64,000 nt of DNA, from assembly GCA_017445025.1 (NCBI GenBank), contig JAFSVJ010000031.1, forward strand, positions 1-64,000. The letters are read 5' to 3'. The translations under genes were made by a program, and so were the position numbers. This DNA is from Abditibacteriota bacterium (GTDB lineage: Bacteria > Armatimonadota > UBA5829). The notes beneath the pieces are model-generated. The model saw nothing but the letters and a program-made list of their open reading frames with translations, was not told the origin of the DNA and did not search any database. This document shows, piece after piece, positions 26,239-33,733 of this stretch. The first letter of the stretch is position 1. Each line of letters opens with the position of its first letter.

Positions 26239-27546
26239 ATGTTAAAAGATGCTTATATTTTGTCAAGTATATTGAGACTTTATAGATTAGGAACAGAATA
26301 TAGTATAAAATTATTAGGGTCTGTTTTTTTATTAAAAAAAATATCTGAAGATTATCTTGCCAAGAAAACAACATATAACATTGATGATGAGCATTTATTT
26401 GAACCGGCTGATGTGTTTTTAGAAGATAATTCGTCTACCTTACGGTTAAAAAAGTGCTTGAAGTTTTTAGCAGATAATAATATTATTCTTAAAGATGTGT
26501 TATATATAGATTTTCCTGATAGTATAGATTTATCTTCCTTAATTAATAAAGTTGATGAATGTGATATTAATAGTTTTTCTACTATTTTGGAATATTTATA
26601 TTTAGTTATGACATCAAGATTTGGTGTATATGTTATACCTAAAACAGAAGATTTGGTTAAGAAATTGATAATTAACAGTAATATTGATGTAAATGAAATA
26701 TATAATCCTTGTATTGATAATGGAAATTTTATTTTTAATTTAAAAGATATTAATTGTAAATATTATGGTCATATCAATGATCGTTCAAAAGAATGGGTAA
26801 TTAAGGTTAAGTTATTACTCTTGGATAACAGTTGTGAAAATGTAATTGCAAGTTCCTCTATTACTGAACCTTTTTTTGATAACAGAGAGTTTGATTGTGT
26901 AATATGTGCTCCAACGATTGGAATAAAAATAAATCCAACTTTTTTTATACATAAACTGCCTTCTCAAGGAGTTGAACATATTCACAATTTGTTTTCTGAG
27001 GGATTGTATGTTATAGATTGTATAAATCATTTATCAGATAGTGGGATTGGGCTAATATTTGTTCCTAATATGTTTTTATTTAACCTTATGAATATAGAAG
27101 TTAGGGAAATGTTAGTTAAGAATAATTATATTGATAGTGTAATTAGTCTTGGTCAAATTATTGATAAATCCGGGGTTAGTCTTTCACTTTTAGTTATTCG
27201 AAAGAATAAGAAAAATAAGAATATACAATTTATAGATACTTGTGAAGAAGATAATACCAAAGATTTGCGAAAAAGTATTCTTAATACGGATATTAATAAA
27301 GTAATTGAGGAATACAATTCTACTGAAGAAACAGAGAATAAAGTTATATTGCCTATTGATAAAATAAGTGATAGTTATATACTTCAAGTAGATAATTATT
27401 TAGTAAAGGAAAAACCAAATCCTATTGATACAGGCCGGTTATATGAAGATATAAGAAAATTAAATAAAGAATTGGCAGGTAATAAGGTTATGTTTAAGTA
27501 TCACCTTAATGAGATTAGAAAATTAGTTGAGAGTGAGGTGAAATGA
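26239..27546 (+). CDS. Degenerate HsdM-like protein lacking methylase motifs
   Basis: 435 residues. It aligns by eye with the genuine HsdM encoded at 28861: the region after motif I, the segment LSDSGIGLIFVPNMFLF against LANKGVIAAVAPHGVLF, and SVISLGQIIDKSGVSLSLLVIRK against AVIGLPENLFYGTSIPACILVFK. Motif I (DPTCGSG in HsdM) is NPCIDNG at residues 156-162, and the catalytic NPPF/NMPF motif is CAPT at 223-226. It therefore should not bind S-adenosylmethionine normally or methylate adenine, yet the frame is intact over 435 codons. A DNA-binding scaffold, decoy or sensor role with the half-HsdS is possible. It overlaps the next gene (ATGA). Confidence 0.75.
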   Translation: MLKDAYILSSILRLYRLGTEYSIKLLGSVFLLKKISEDYLAKKTTYNIDDEHLFEPADVFLEDNSSTLRLKKCLKFLADNNIILKDVLYIDFPDSIDLSSLINKVDECDINSFSTILEYLYLVMTSRFGVYVIPKTEDLVKKLIINSNIDVNEIYNPCIDNGNFIFNLKDINCKYYGHINDRSKEWVIKVKLLLLDNSCENVIASSSITEPFFDNREFDCVICAPTIGIKINPTFFIHKLPSQGVEHIHNLFSEGLYVIDCINHLSDSGIGLIFVPNMFLFNLMNIEVREMLVKNNYIDSVISLGQIIDKSGVSLSLLVIRKNKKNKNIQFIDTCEEDNTKDLRKSILNTDINKVIEEYNSTEETENKVILPIDKISDSYILQVDNYLVKEKPNPIDTGRLYEDIRKLNKELAGNKVMFKYHLNEIRKLVESEVK

Positions 27547-28193
27547 TGGATATACCTATTGATATAACTAATGCTATAATCGAGAATGAAAAAAATGTTT
27601 TAAAATGTAGAGAGTGCGGTTGTGAAAGCTTTTTTGATAGCCAAGAAACTTCATTTATTGGGGATGTAGTAAATAATGAGATTAAAGACTTAAGCATAGA
27701 AGTTTATTTTTGTAAAAATTGTGGTATGCCTTTAGCTAAAATTAAATTAGAAAATATAGATGCTGAGAAAATAGAGGTTTCTGAAGGCGGTAAGAAAGAA
27801 GAAGAATTCTATCCTTTCTTCCCGTATGTAGAAGAAATGGAGTTTGAAATAGATGATTATTATAAAAAATATTATAAGGAAGCCTTAAGACTTAAAGATA
27901 TTAATCCAAGGGCATGTATATGTTTATTAAGAGTTCTTGCAGAGCGTTTGCTAATTAGGGAATTTGGTGTTGAAGGAAATACTCTTGGAGATTTAATAAA
28001 TGATTTTAAATCTAAATGGAAAATAAATAAAAGCTTAAGTAATACCTTGAATAATTGTATGAATTTAGGGAACAGTGCCGCACATGGTAATTCAGAAGAA
28101 ATAACTATTATAGATGTATTTTCTATGAATGAGCATATAAAAACTATATTTGAAGAAATATTAGTTAAAGAATCGTATGAATATAAAATGTAA
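27543..28193 (+). CDS. Zinc-ribbon DUF4145 protein (copy 1)
   Basis: 216 residues. N-terminal zinc ribbon (CRECGCES at ~19 and CKNCGMP at ~58), then a DUF4145-type helical domain (NPRACICLLRVLAERLLIREFG; CMNLGNSAAHGN). DUF4145 domains occur alone or fused to type I restriction subunits; their biochemical role is unknown. The ATG overlaps the stop of the degenerate HsdM gene by four bases, so the two are translationally coupled. A second protein of the same architecture sits before hsdR at 33040. Confidence 0.8.
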   Translation: MMDIPIDITNAIIENEKNVLKCRECGCESFFDSQETSFIGDVVNNEIKDLSIEVYFCKNCGMPLAKIKLENIDAEKIEVSEGGKKEEEFYPFFPYVEEMEFEIDDYYKKYYKEALRLKDINPRACICLLRVLAERLLIREFGVEGNTLGDLINDFKSKWKINKSLSNTLNNCMNLGNSAAHGNSEEITIIDVFSMNEHIKTIFEEILVKESYEYKM

Positions 28194-28219
28194 TAATATA
28201 TTATTGCAAAATTTAACAC

Positions 28220-28248
28220 TTGACTTTTTTAGAAAAATATGTTATAAT
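28220..28248 (+). promoter_or_regulatory. Promoter of the active type I RM operon
   Basis: TTGACT (28220-28225), 17-bp spacer, TATAAT (28243-28248). The start site would lie near 28255, which argues for translation from ATG 28290 rather than the in-frame ATG at 28254. Confidence 0.8.
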
Positions 28249-28289
28249 AGAATATGACAGTAAAAACGAAAAGAGAAGAGTGCTTTTTT

Positions 28290-28868
28290 ATGAAAAAGAT
28301 GAAGTTAAAGGATATTGCTTTTATTCAATCCGGTTTAGTGTTAAGTAGGAAAGAAAGTGAGAATAAGGGGAAAGTATATAAAAGATTAACATTTAGGTCT
28401 ATTGGAGATGACGGATTTGATATAAATTCACTGGAAACCTTTAGGACTAATGAGGATATATCACAGTTTTTAACGCAGGAAAATGATATTATTCTAAAGT
28501 TATTTGTTCCCTTAAGAGGAGTTTTGATAGATAAAAAGACTAAAGGTTTTGTGGTTCCTTCTCAATTATGTATTTTGCGACCTAAAGACAATATAGATCC
28601 CGGTTTTTTACTTGGGTATATTAATAGTTTAGGTAATAGAATAGATAATTTGGTGGAAGATGTGGGTTTGTTAGGTCAAAGACTTGTAAAAGTAAAGAGT
28701 CTTAGAGAGATAGAAGTGCCAATGGTTAGCATGGAAAAACAGATATTGGTTTCAAGTATTATTAAAGAACAAAATAAATTGAATGAATTATATAGGGACC
28801 TGATAAAAGAAGAAAACTATAGATTAACAAATATTATTAATTCAGTGTTGGAGATGGGAAATGACTAA
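28290..28868 (+). CDS. Half-length HsdS-like DNA specificity protein (second copy)
   Basis: 192 residues from ATG 28290. Single target-recognition domain: KLKDIAFIQSGLVLSRKE, ENDIILKLFVPLRGVLID, LCILRPKDNIDPGFLLGYINS and the closing conserved helix EIEVPMVSMEKQILVSSIIKEQ. It overlaps hsdM by eight bases. It resembles the half-HsdS at 25674 in size and position relative to an M-type gene. Together with the full-length HsdS at 31912 it gives the locus three specificity genes. Confidence 0.75.
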   Translation: MKKMKLKDIAFIQSGLVLSRKESENKGKVYKRLTFRSIGDDGFDINSLETFRTNEDISQFLTQENDIILKLFVPLRGVLIDKKTKGFVVPSQLCILRPKDNIDPGFLLGYINSLGNRIDNLVEDVGLLGQRLVKVKSLREIEVPMVSMEKQILVSSIIKEQNKLNELYRDLIKEENYRLTNIINSVLEMGND

Positions 28869-30423
28869 TAGAAAGGATATTGAAAGAGCTTTATTTGCAG
28901 GTGCAAATTCTTTAAGAGATACAATAGATGCAGCTAATTACAAAGATTATGTTTTACCCATAATGTTTTTGAAATATTTAAGTGATACTTATTTGGAAAA
29001 TGTGGAAGAGTTATCAAAGCATTATGAAGGTGAGAGATTAGAGCGTCAGAAAAGTTATCTACCTTTTGTTATTGCTGATGAATATTTATTTGACAGTTTG
29101 TATCAAATAAGAAATGATATTAGAATCGGTGAAAAGTTAAATCAAGCAATGAGAGGTATTGAAAACGATAACAGCGACCAGTTATCGGGCGTTTTGAATA
29201 CAGTAGATTATAATTCAGAAATGGCATTGGGGACCAAGGATCATAAGAATGCAATTCTCCGAAACCTTTTGGAAGATTTTAAGAATTTGGATTTAAGACC
29301 TTCACATATAGAAGTCACTAAGGGGGAAGTGCCGGCTGATGTTATAGGTGATGCTTATGAGTATATGATTGGGCAGTTTGCAAGTATGGCAGGAAAAAAG
29401 GCCGGTTCTTTCTATACTCCGGCAGCTGTGTCACAATTAATGGCAAATATAGTTAATGTTCAAGGCGGAGAAAGAGTTTATGACCCGACTTGCGGTTCAG
29501 GTTCATTGTTGATTAAGGCGGCAAAGAAACAGGATCTAAAAAACGTTTCAATTTATGGTCAAGAGGTAAACGGTTCTTCTGTTTCTATGGCAAAAATGAA
29601 TATGTTTATTCATGGAATAAGTGATGCTCATATTGGTTGGGGAGATACTTTGGCAAATCCATTGTTTAAGGATGGCGACGGAAATTTAATGTTGTTTAAT
29701 AAGATAGTTGCCAATATGCCTTTTAGTAAAGATAAGTGGGCGGAAGGCTTTAACCCCGGTGGTGAAGTGACAGAGAATAATGATAAAAAGTTTAAGATGG
29801 AAGCCAAGTTTGATCCTTATAAAAGATTTGCTTGGGGAGTGCCACCGGCAGGTAAAGGAGATTGGGCTTTCTTGCTTCACATGATTTATTCTTTGGCAAA
29901 TAAAGGTGTTATTGCCGCAGTTGCTCCTCATGGTGTTTTGTTTAGGGGTAATGCAGAGGGTAAAATAAGACAGAAGGTAGTGGAAGAGAACCTTTTGGAT
30001 GCTGTTATCGGTTTGCCCGAAAACCTATTTTACGGCACTTCCATTCCTGCTTGTATATTGGTTTTTAAGAGAGGTAAGACAGATAATGATATTTTGTTTA
30101 TAGACGCAAGTAAAAAAGATGAAAAGGGTAATTTAAGGTATGAAAAGGGGACTAATCAAAATCAATTAAACTCTAAGCATATTGAAGATATAATAAATGC
30201 TTATAATGAGAGAAGAGATATTGATAAATTTGCTCATGTGGCAAGTCTTGAAGAAATACAGAGCAATGATTTCAATTTGAATATACCGAGATATGTGGAT
30301 ACTTTTGAAGAAGAGAAATTAATTGATTTTGATGAGGTGCAAAGAAATATATCTAAATTGAAAGTGGAAATAGAGAAATCAGAAGCTCAAATGGAGAAAT
30401 ATTTAAAGGAGTTGGGGTTATAG
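28861..30423 (+). CDS. hsdM: Type I restriction-modification DNA methyltransferase subunit
   Basis: 520 residues. N-terminal HsdM helical domain (KDIERALFAGANSLRDTI; YVLPIMFLKYLSDTYLE), S-adenosylmethionine motif I DPTCGSGSLL from residue 208, motif IV NMPF at 285-288 in place of the usual NPPF/Y, and GVLFRGNAEGKIRQ with AVIGLPENLFYGTSIPACILVF near the C-terminus. It methylates adenine as M2S or M2S2 with HsdS and joins HsdR to cut unmodified DNA. The Asn, Pro and aromatic residues of motif IV are kept, so activity is likely. Translationally coupled to the half-HsdS gene before it. Confidence 0.92.
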   Translation: MTNRKDIERALFAGANSLRDTIDAANYKDYVLPIMFLKYLSDTYLENVEELSKHYEGERLERQKSYLPFVIADEYLFDSLYQIRNDIRIGEKLNQAMRGIENDNSDQLSGVLNTVDYNSEMALGTKDHKNAILRNLLEDFKNLDLRPSHIEVTKGEVPADVIGDAYEYMIGQFASMAGKKAGSFYTPAAVSQLMANIVNVQGGERVYDPTCGSGSLLIKAAKKQDLKNVSIYGQEVNGSSVSMAKMNMFIHGISDAHIGWGDTLANPLFKDGDGNLMLFNKIVANMPFSKDKWAEGFNPGGEVTENNDKKFKMEAKFDPYKRFAWGVPPAGKGDWAFLLHMIYSLANKGVIAAVAPHGVLFRGNAEGKIRQKVVEENLLDAVIGLPENLFYGTSIPACILVFKRGKTDNDILFIDASKKDEKGNLRYEKGTNQNQLNSKHIEDIINAYNERRDIDKFAHVASLEEIQSNDFNLNIPRYVDTFEEEKLIDFDEVQRNISKLKVEIEKSEAQMEKYLKELGL

Positions 30424-30451
30424 ACCATTTTGCTGACGCCAGCAAAATGGT
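30424..30451. repeat. Perfect 12-bp inverted repeat after hsdM
   Basis: ACCATTTTGCTG (30424-30435), loop ACGC, CAGCAAAATGGT (30440-30451), starting at the base after the hsdM stop. No T-run follows. It could attenuate or protect the transcript between hsdM and the downstream insert. Confidence 0.75.
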
Positions 30452-30495
30452 TGATAAAGAATAATAGATAATAGATAGGAGATTTTTATTTTTAT

Positions 30496-31407
30496 ATGAG
30501 TATAGTTAAGAGTTTTTCAGTAGGAAATGGAGATTTGTTTTATATTAATCATGATTCAGATAATTTTACTATGATAGATTGTTGTTTAAATGATGATAAG
30601 AAAGAAGAGAAAATTAAAGAAATAGTAGATTTGGCAAAAAATAAAGGAGTTATAAGATTTATTTCTACACATCCGGACGATGACCATATACATGGTTTAA
30701 AAGATTTGGCAAATAAATTTGGTGTTTTAAATTTTTATTGTGTTGAGAATCAAGTAAACAAGGAGAAGGATAAGGAAGATTTTAATAAATATTATGAATT
30801 AAGAGACGGAGAATATCATTACTATTTAAAAAGAGGCTGTGTAAGAAGATGGATGAATTTAAGTGATGAAGAAAGGAAAGATGCAGGAATTAATATATTA
30901 TGGCCTGATACTAGTAATATAAATTTTAAGGAAGAACTTGCGGCTGCAAATGAAGGTAAAAGATTTAATAATATATCTCCAATAATTCAATATAGCGAAA
31001 ATAATGTTTCAATATTATGGTTTGGTGATTTAGAAGCAGACTTTATGGAAAAAATAAAAGGCTGTATTACTCTGCCTAAAGTAGATATTATATTTGCACC
31101 ACATCATGGTAGAAAAAGTGGCGAATTACCTAAAGAGTGGATAGAACAAATGAAACCAACTTTAATAATAATAGGAGCCGGAGAATCAAAGGATCTATGT
31201 TATTGTTATAGTGAAGATACTAAAACTATTACTCAAAATAGTGCCGGTGATATAGTTTTGATATGTAAACATAATAGTATTTATATTTGTGTTTCAAATG
31301 ATTCATATGAAATGAGTGGTAACAATAACAATAAAATAGAATTTTATAAGGATAAAAAAAATGAATACGGGAAAATAATTTGTCGTATTATATTAAAGGG
31401 AAATTAA
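30496..31407 (+). CDS. ComEC-like metallo-beta-lactamase-fold hydrolase
   Basis: 303 residues. Starts with a short strand pattern typical of stand-alone ComEC/Rec2-type MBL domains (SFSVGNGDLFYINH, then TMIDCCLND). The metal motif is HPDDDHIHG at residues 59-67 (HxDDDH form), followed by GDLEAD (Asp178) and APHHGRKSGE (His203-His204). All expected ligands appear present, so a nuclease, phosphodiesterase or other hydrolase is likely. Cytosolic. It sits within the RM operon between hsdM and hsdS and 3 bases before a small membrane-protein gene, suggesting the two act as a pair. Confidence 0.85.
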   Translation: MSIVKSFSVGNGDLFYINHDSDNFTMIDCCLNDDKKEEKIKEIVDLAKNKGVIRFISTHPDDDHIHGLKDLANKFGVLNFYCVENQVNKEKDKEDFNKYYELRDGEYHYYLKRGCVRRWMNLSDEERKDAGINILWPDTSNINFKEELAAANEGKRFNNISPIIQYSENNVSILWFGDLEADFMEKIKGCITLPKVDIIFAPHHGRKSGELPKEWIEQMKPTLIIIGAGESKDLCYCYSEDTKTITQNSAGDIVLICKHNSIYICVSNDSYEMSGNNNNKIEFYKDKKNEYGKIICRIILKGN

Positions 31408-31410
31408 ATA

Positions 31411-31902
31411 ATGAAAATAGAAATACCTTTTTATAATCTTATAAATATTCTTTTTGTAGGGGTTTCATTTAGTTTTATAAATATAATGATGTATCCTAAA
31501 ATAATGAATTATATGAAAATTCTTAATTATAATAAAAGCTTAATAATATGGATAATATTTATATCATTAACTTATTTTATAGGAGTTATTATAAATCGTT
31601 TTGGTTCATTAATTGAAGATTTTTTAAAGAAATTTAAATTAATAAATTTTGATAATGATTATAAGAAATATCAGATAGTTTTTAAAAAATATCCTAATAT
31701 GTCAACATTATCTAGAGAGTATGCTTTATCAAGAACAGGTGTAGCTATGTTTTTGGTATTATTTGTTGAAACTTTAATAAAAATAATATTATTTAAGACA
31801 ATAATGTATTTTTATTTATCTTTACTATTTTTAGTTATATTATTTGTTTTTATATTTTCTATGAGAAAGTATTCAAATAAAATTTATGTATTAATGCAAT
31901 AG
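31411..31902 (+). CDS. Small four-helix membrane protein paired with the MBL gene
   Basis: 163 residues, four hydrophobic segments at about 8-27, 43-64, 107-130 and 133-153, with a charged loop (residues 68-105) between the second and third. No domain recognised. No charged residues inside the helices to suggest a transporter. It begins 3 bases after the MBL gene and its stop is immediately followed by the hsdS ribosome site. The pairing of a soluble hydrolase with a membrane protein resembles sensor/effector pairs in defence islands, but this is inference. Confidence 0.7.
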   Translation: MKIEIPFYNLINILFVGVSFSFINIMMYPKIMNYMKILNYNKSLIIWIIFISLTYFIGVIINRFGSLIEDFLKKFKLINFDNDYKKYQIVFKKYPNMSTLSREYALSRTGVAMFLVLFVETLIKIILFKTIMYFYLSLLFLVILFVFIFSMRKYSNKIYVLMQ

Positions 31903-31911
31903 GTGATTATT

Positions 31912-33030
31912 GTGAATAAAGAAATTAATAACAGAATTAATGTTACAAATAATTTAAGAATTAATTATTTAAGGGATATAGTCAATATATCTGTTGGTGG
32001 TGATGTTCCAAAAGATAATTATTCAAAAAACAGAAATGAGAAATATCAAATTCCCATATATAGTAACGGAATAAGAGAAATGGCATTATATGGTTGGACT
32101 GATCAAATAAAAATAAATGAACCTTGTATTACAATTTCAGCGAGAGGAACGATTGGGTATTGTACATATAGAAATGAACCGTTTTATCCTATTGTAAGAT
32201 TAATTTGTATAACAAAAAAAGATAAGAAAATTGATTTAAAATTTCTATTCTATTATTTAGATAATATGAATTTTATTCATACAATATCAGGTATTCCACA
32301 ATTAACTATTCCAATGATAAATAAAATTAAAATTCTTGTGCCGCCGAGAGAGGAGCAAGAAAAGATTGCAAATATTTTAGGGGAGTGTGATAGACTTATA
32401 GCACTTAAAAAAGAAAGAATAGAGGAAGAAAAGAAGCTTAAAAAATATCTTATGCAAAAGTTACTCAATCCTAACAGTGGCCTTCGCCTTCCCGGTTTCA
32501 CAACCTCTTGGAAAAAAGATTTATTACAAAACTTATGTTCTATTGATACTGGGAAAAAAGATGTTAAAAATAAACAAGATAATGGCTTGTATCCCTTATT
32601 TATAAGGTCTGAAAATATAGAACGTATAAATACATATTCATATGATGGTGAAGCCATTTTGATCCCAGGTGATGGGAAAGTAGGTGATGTTTTTCATTAT
32701 TACATTGGTAAATTTGATTATCATCAAAGAGTGTATAAATTAAGTGATTTTAATAATTGTTTAGGTAAGTATATTTATTATTATTTGCAAACTCATTTTA
32801 AAAAAAGAGCTTTGGCACTGACTGCAAAAGCAACTGTAGATTCATTAAGAATGGAAATGCTTACAAAAATGCAGATATTAATTCCCTCTTTAGATGAGCA
32901 AGAAAGTATTGTTAATATATTATCTTCCCAAGATAATAAAATTGAACTTCTTGAAAAAGAACTTGAAGAGTGGAAAACCAAAAAGAAAAGTTTAATGCAG
33001 TTGTTATTAACCGGTATTGTCAGAGTGTGA
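31912..33030 (+). CDS. hsdS: Type I restriction-modification specificity subunit, two target domains
   Basis: 372 residues from GTG 31912 (AGGTGA 5 nt upstream; the GTG at 31903 lacks a site). Two target-recognition domains, each closing with a conserved helix: first KIKILVPPREEQEKIANILGECDRL then the coiled-coil spacer KKERIEEEKKLKKYLMQKLL; second KMQILIPSLDEQESIVNILSSQDN then LEKELEEWKTKKKSLMQLLLTG. This is the standard full HsdS that would set the DNA sequence methylated and cut by the complex. It is separated from hsdM by the MBL and membrane genes, which is unusual. Confidence 0.9.
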   Translation: MNKEINNRINVTNNLRINYLRDIVNISVGGDVPKDNYSKNRNEKYQIPIYSNGIREMALYGWTDQIKINEPCITISARGTIGYCTYRNEPFYPIVRLICITKKDKKIDLKFLFYYLDNMNFIHTISGIPQLTIPMINKIKILVPPREEQEKIANILGECDRLIALKKERIEEEKKLKKYLMQKLLNPNSGLRLPGFTTSWKKDLLQNLCSIDTGKKDVKNKQDNGLYPLFIRSENIERINTYSYDGEAILIPGDGKVGDVFHYYIGKFDYHQRVYKLSDFNNCLGKYIYYYLQTHFKKRALALTAKATVDSLRMEMLTKMQILIPSLDEQESIVNILSSQDNKIELLEKELEEWKTKKKSLMQLLLTGIVRV

Positions 33031-33039
33031 GGTAATATT

Positions 33040-33723
33040 ATGGCAAAAAAAGATCCTATGGAATGTCCACACTGTGGAAAAGGAATTTATATAGAATTTA
33101 CTGAAAATAAAATTGTTAATGGTAATAATGAAGTTGGTGATAATTATATTTTATTATTAAGTGGATTTTGTCCTTTTTGTAAAAACCCTATAGTATTAAT
33201 GAAAAAAGGTGAGCTGATTGAAAACTATCAATTAGATACTTCTATTAAGGATTATTTGTGGGGACAAGAAACGATTTATCCAAAGTTTTTATCAAAAGAC
33301 AAATTAAGTGAATATATTCCAAATGATTATCAAAAAGAATATAATGATGTAAAAATAATAAAAGATATTAATCCGAAGGCAAGTGCTTGTTTATGTAGGT
33401 ATTTATTACAAAAGATTCTTCATGAAGAATTAAAAATAAACAAAGGAAATTTACATAAAGAATTAGAAGAATTAGAAAGTATACAAAAGATTCCTTCTGA
33501 ATTGTGTGAAATGCTACAAATATTACGAAAAGTCACTAATTCCGGAGCTCATCCGAATTTGGACAAAAAAACATGTGAAATAATCGAAACAGAACCCGGT
33601 GAAATTGAAATAATGCTTGAAATTTTAAAACAATTATTTGATTTTGTTTTTGTGAAACCTAAGATGTATGAAAAAGCAAAACTTGAGTGGAATGAAAAGT
33701 ATGGAATTAAAATAGATAAATAG
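33040..33723 (+). CDS. Zinc-ribbon DUF4145 protein (copy 2)
   Basis: 227 residues. N-terminal zinc ribbon (ECPHCGKG and GFCPFCKNP), then a DUF4145 helical domain (INPKASACLCRYLLQKILHEEL; VTNSGAHPNLDKKT). Same architecture as the protein at 27543, but clearly diverged. GAGGTA ribosome site. Placed between hsdS and hsdR, it probably associates with the restriction complex; DUF4145 is also found fused to HsdR proteins in some bacteria. Confidence 0.8.
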   Translation: MAKKDPMECPHCGKGIYIEFTENKIVNGNNEVGDNYILLLSGFCPFCKNPIVLMKKGELIENYQLDTSIKDYLWGQETIYPKFLSKDKLSEYIPNDYQKEYNDVKIIKDINPKASACLCRYLLQKILHEELKINKGNLHKELEELESIQKIPSELCEMLQILRKVTNSGAHPNLDKKTCEIIETEPGEIEIMLEILKQLFDFVFVKPKMYEKAKLEWNEKYGIKIDK

Positions 33724-33733
33724 GAGGTGGAGA

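Noticed and set aside
26239-27546. Degenerate HsdM-like gene as a pseudogene
   Set aside because: The frame is intact for 435 codons with tight coupling to both neighbours and conserved C-terminal motifs, so it is treated as a real protein that has lost methylase motifs.
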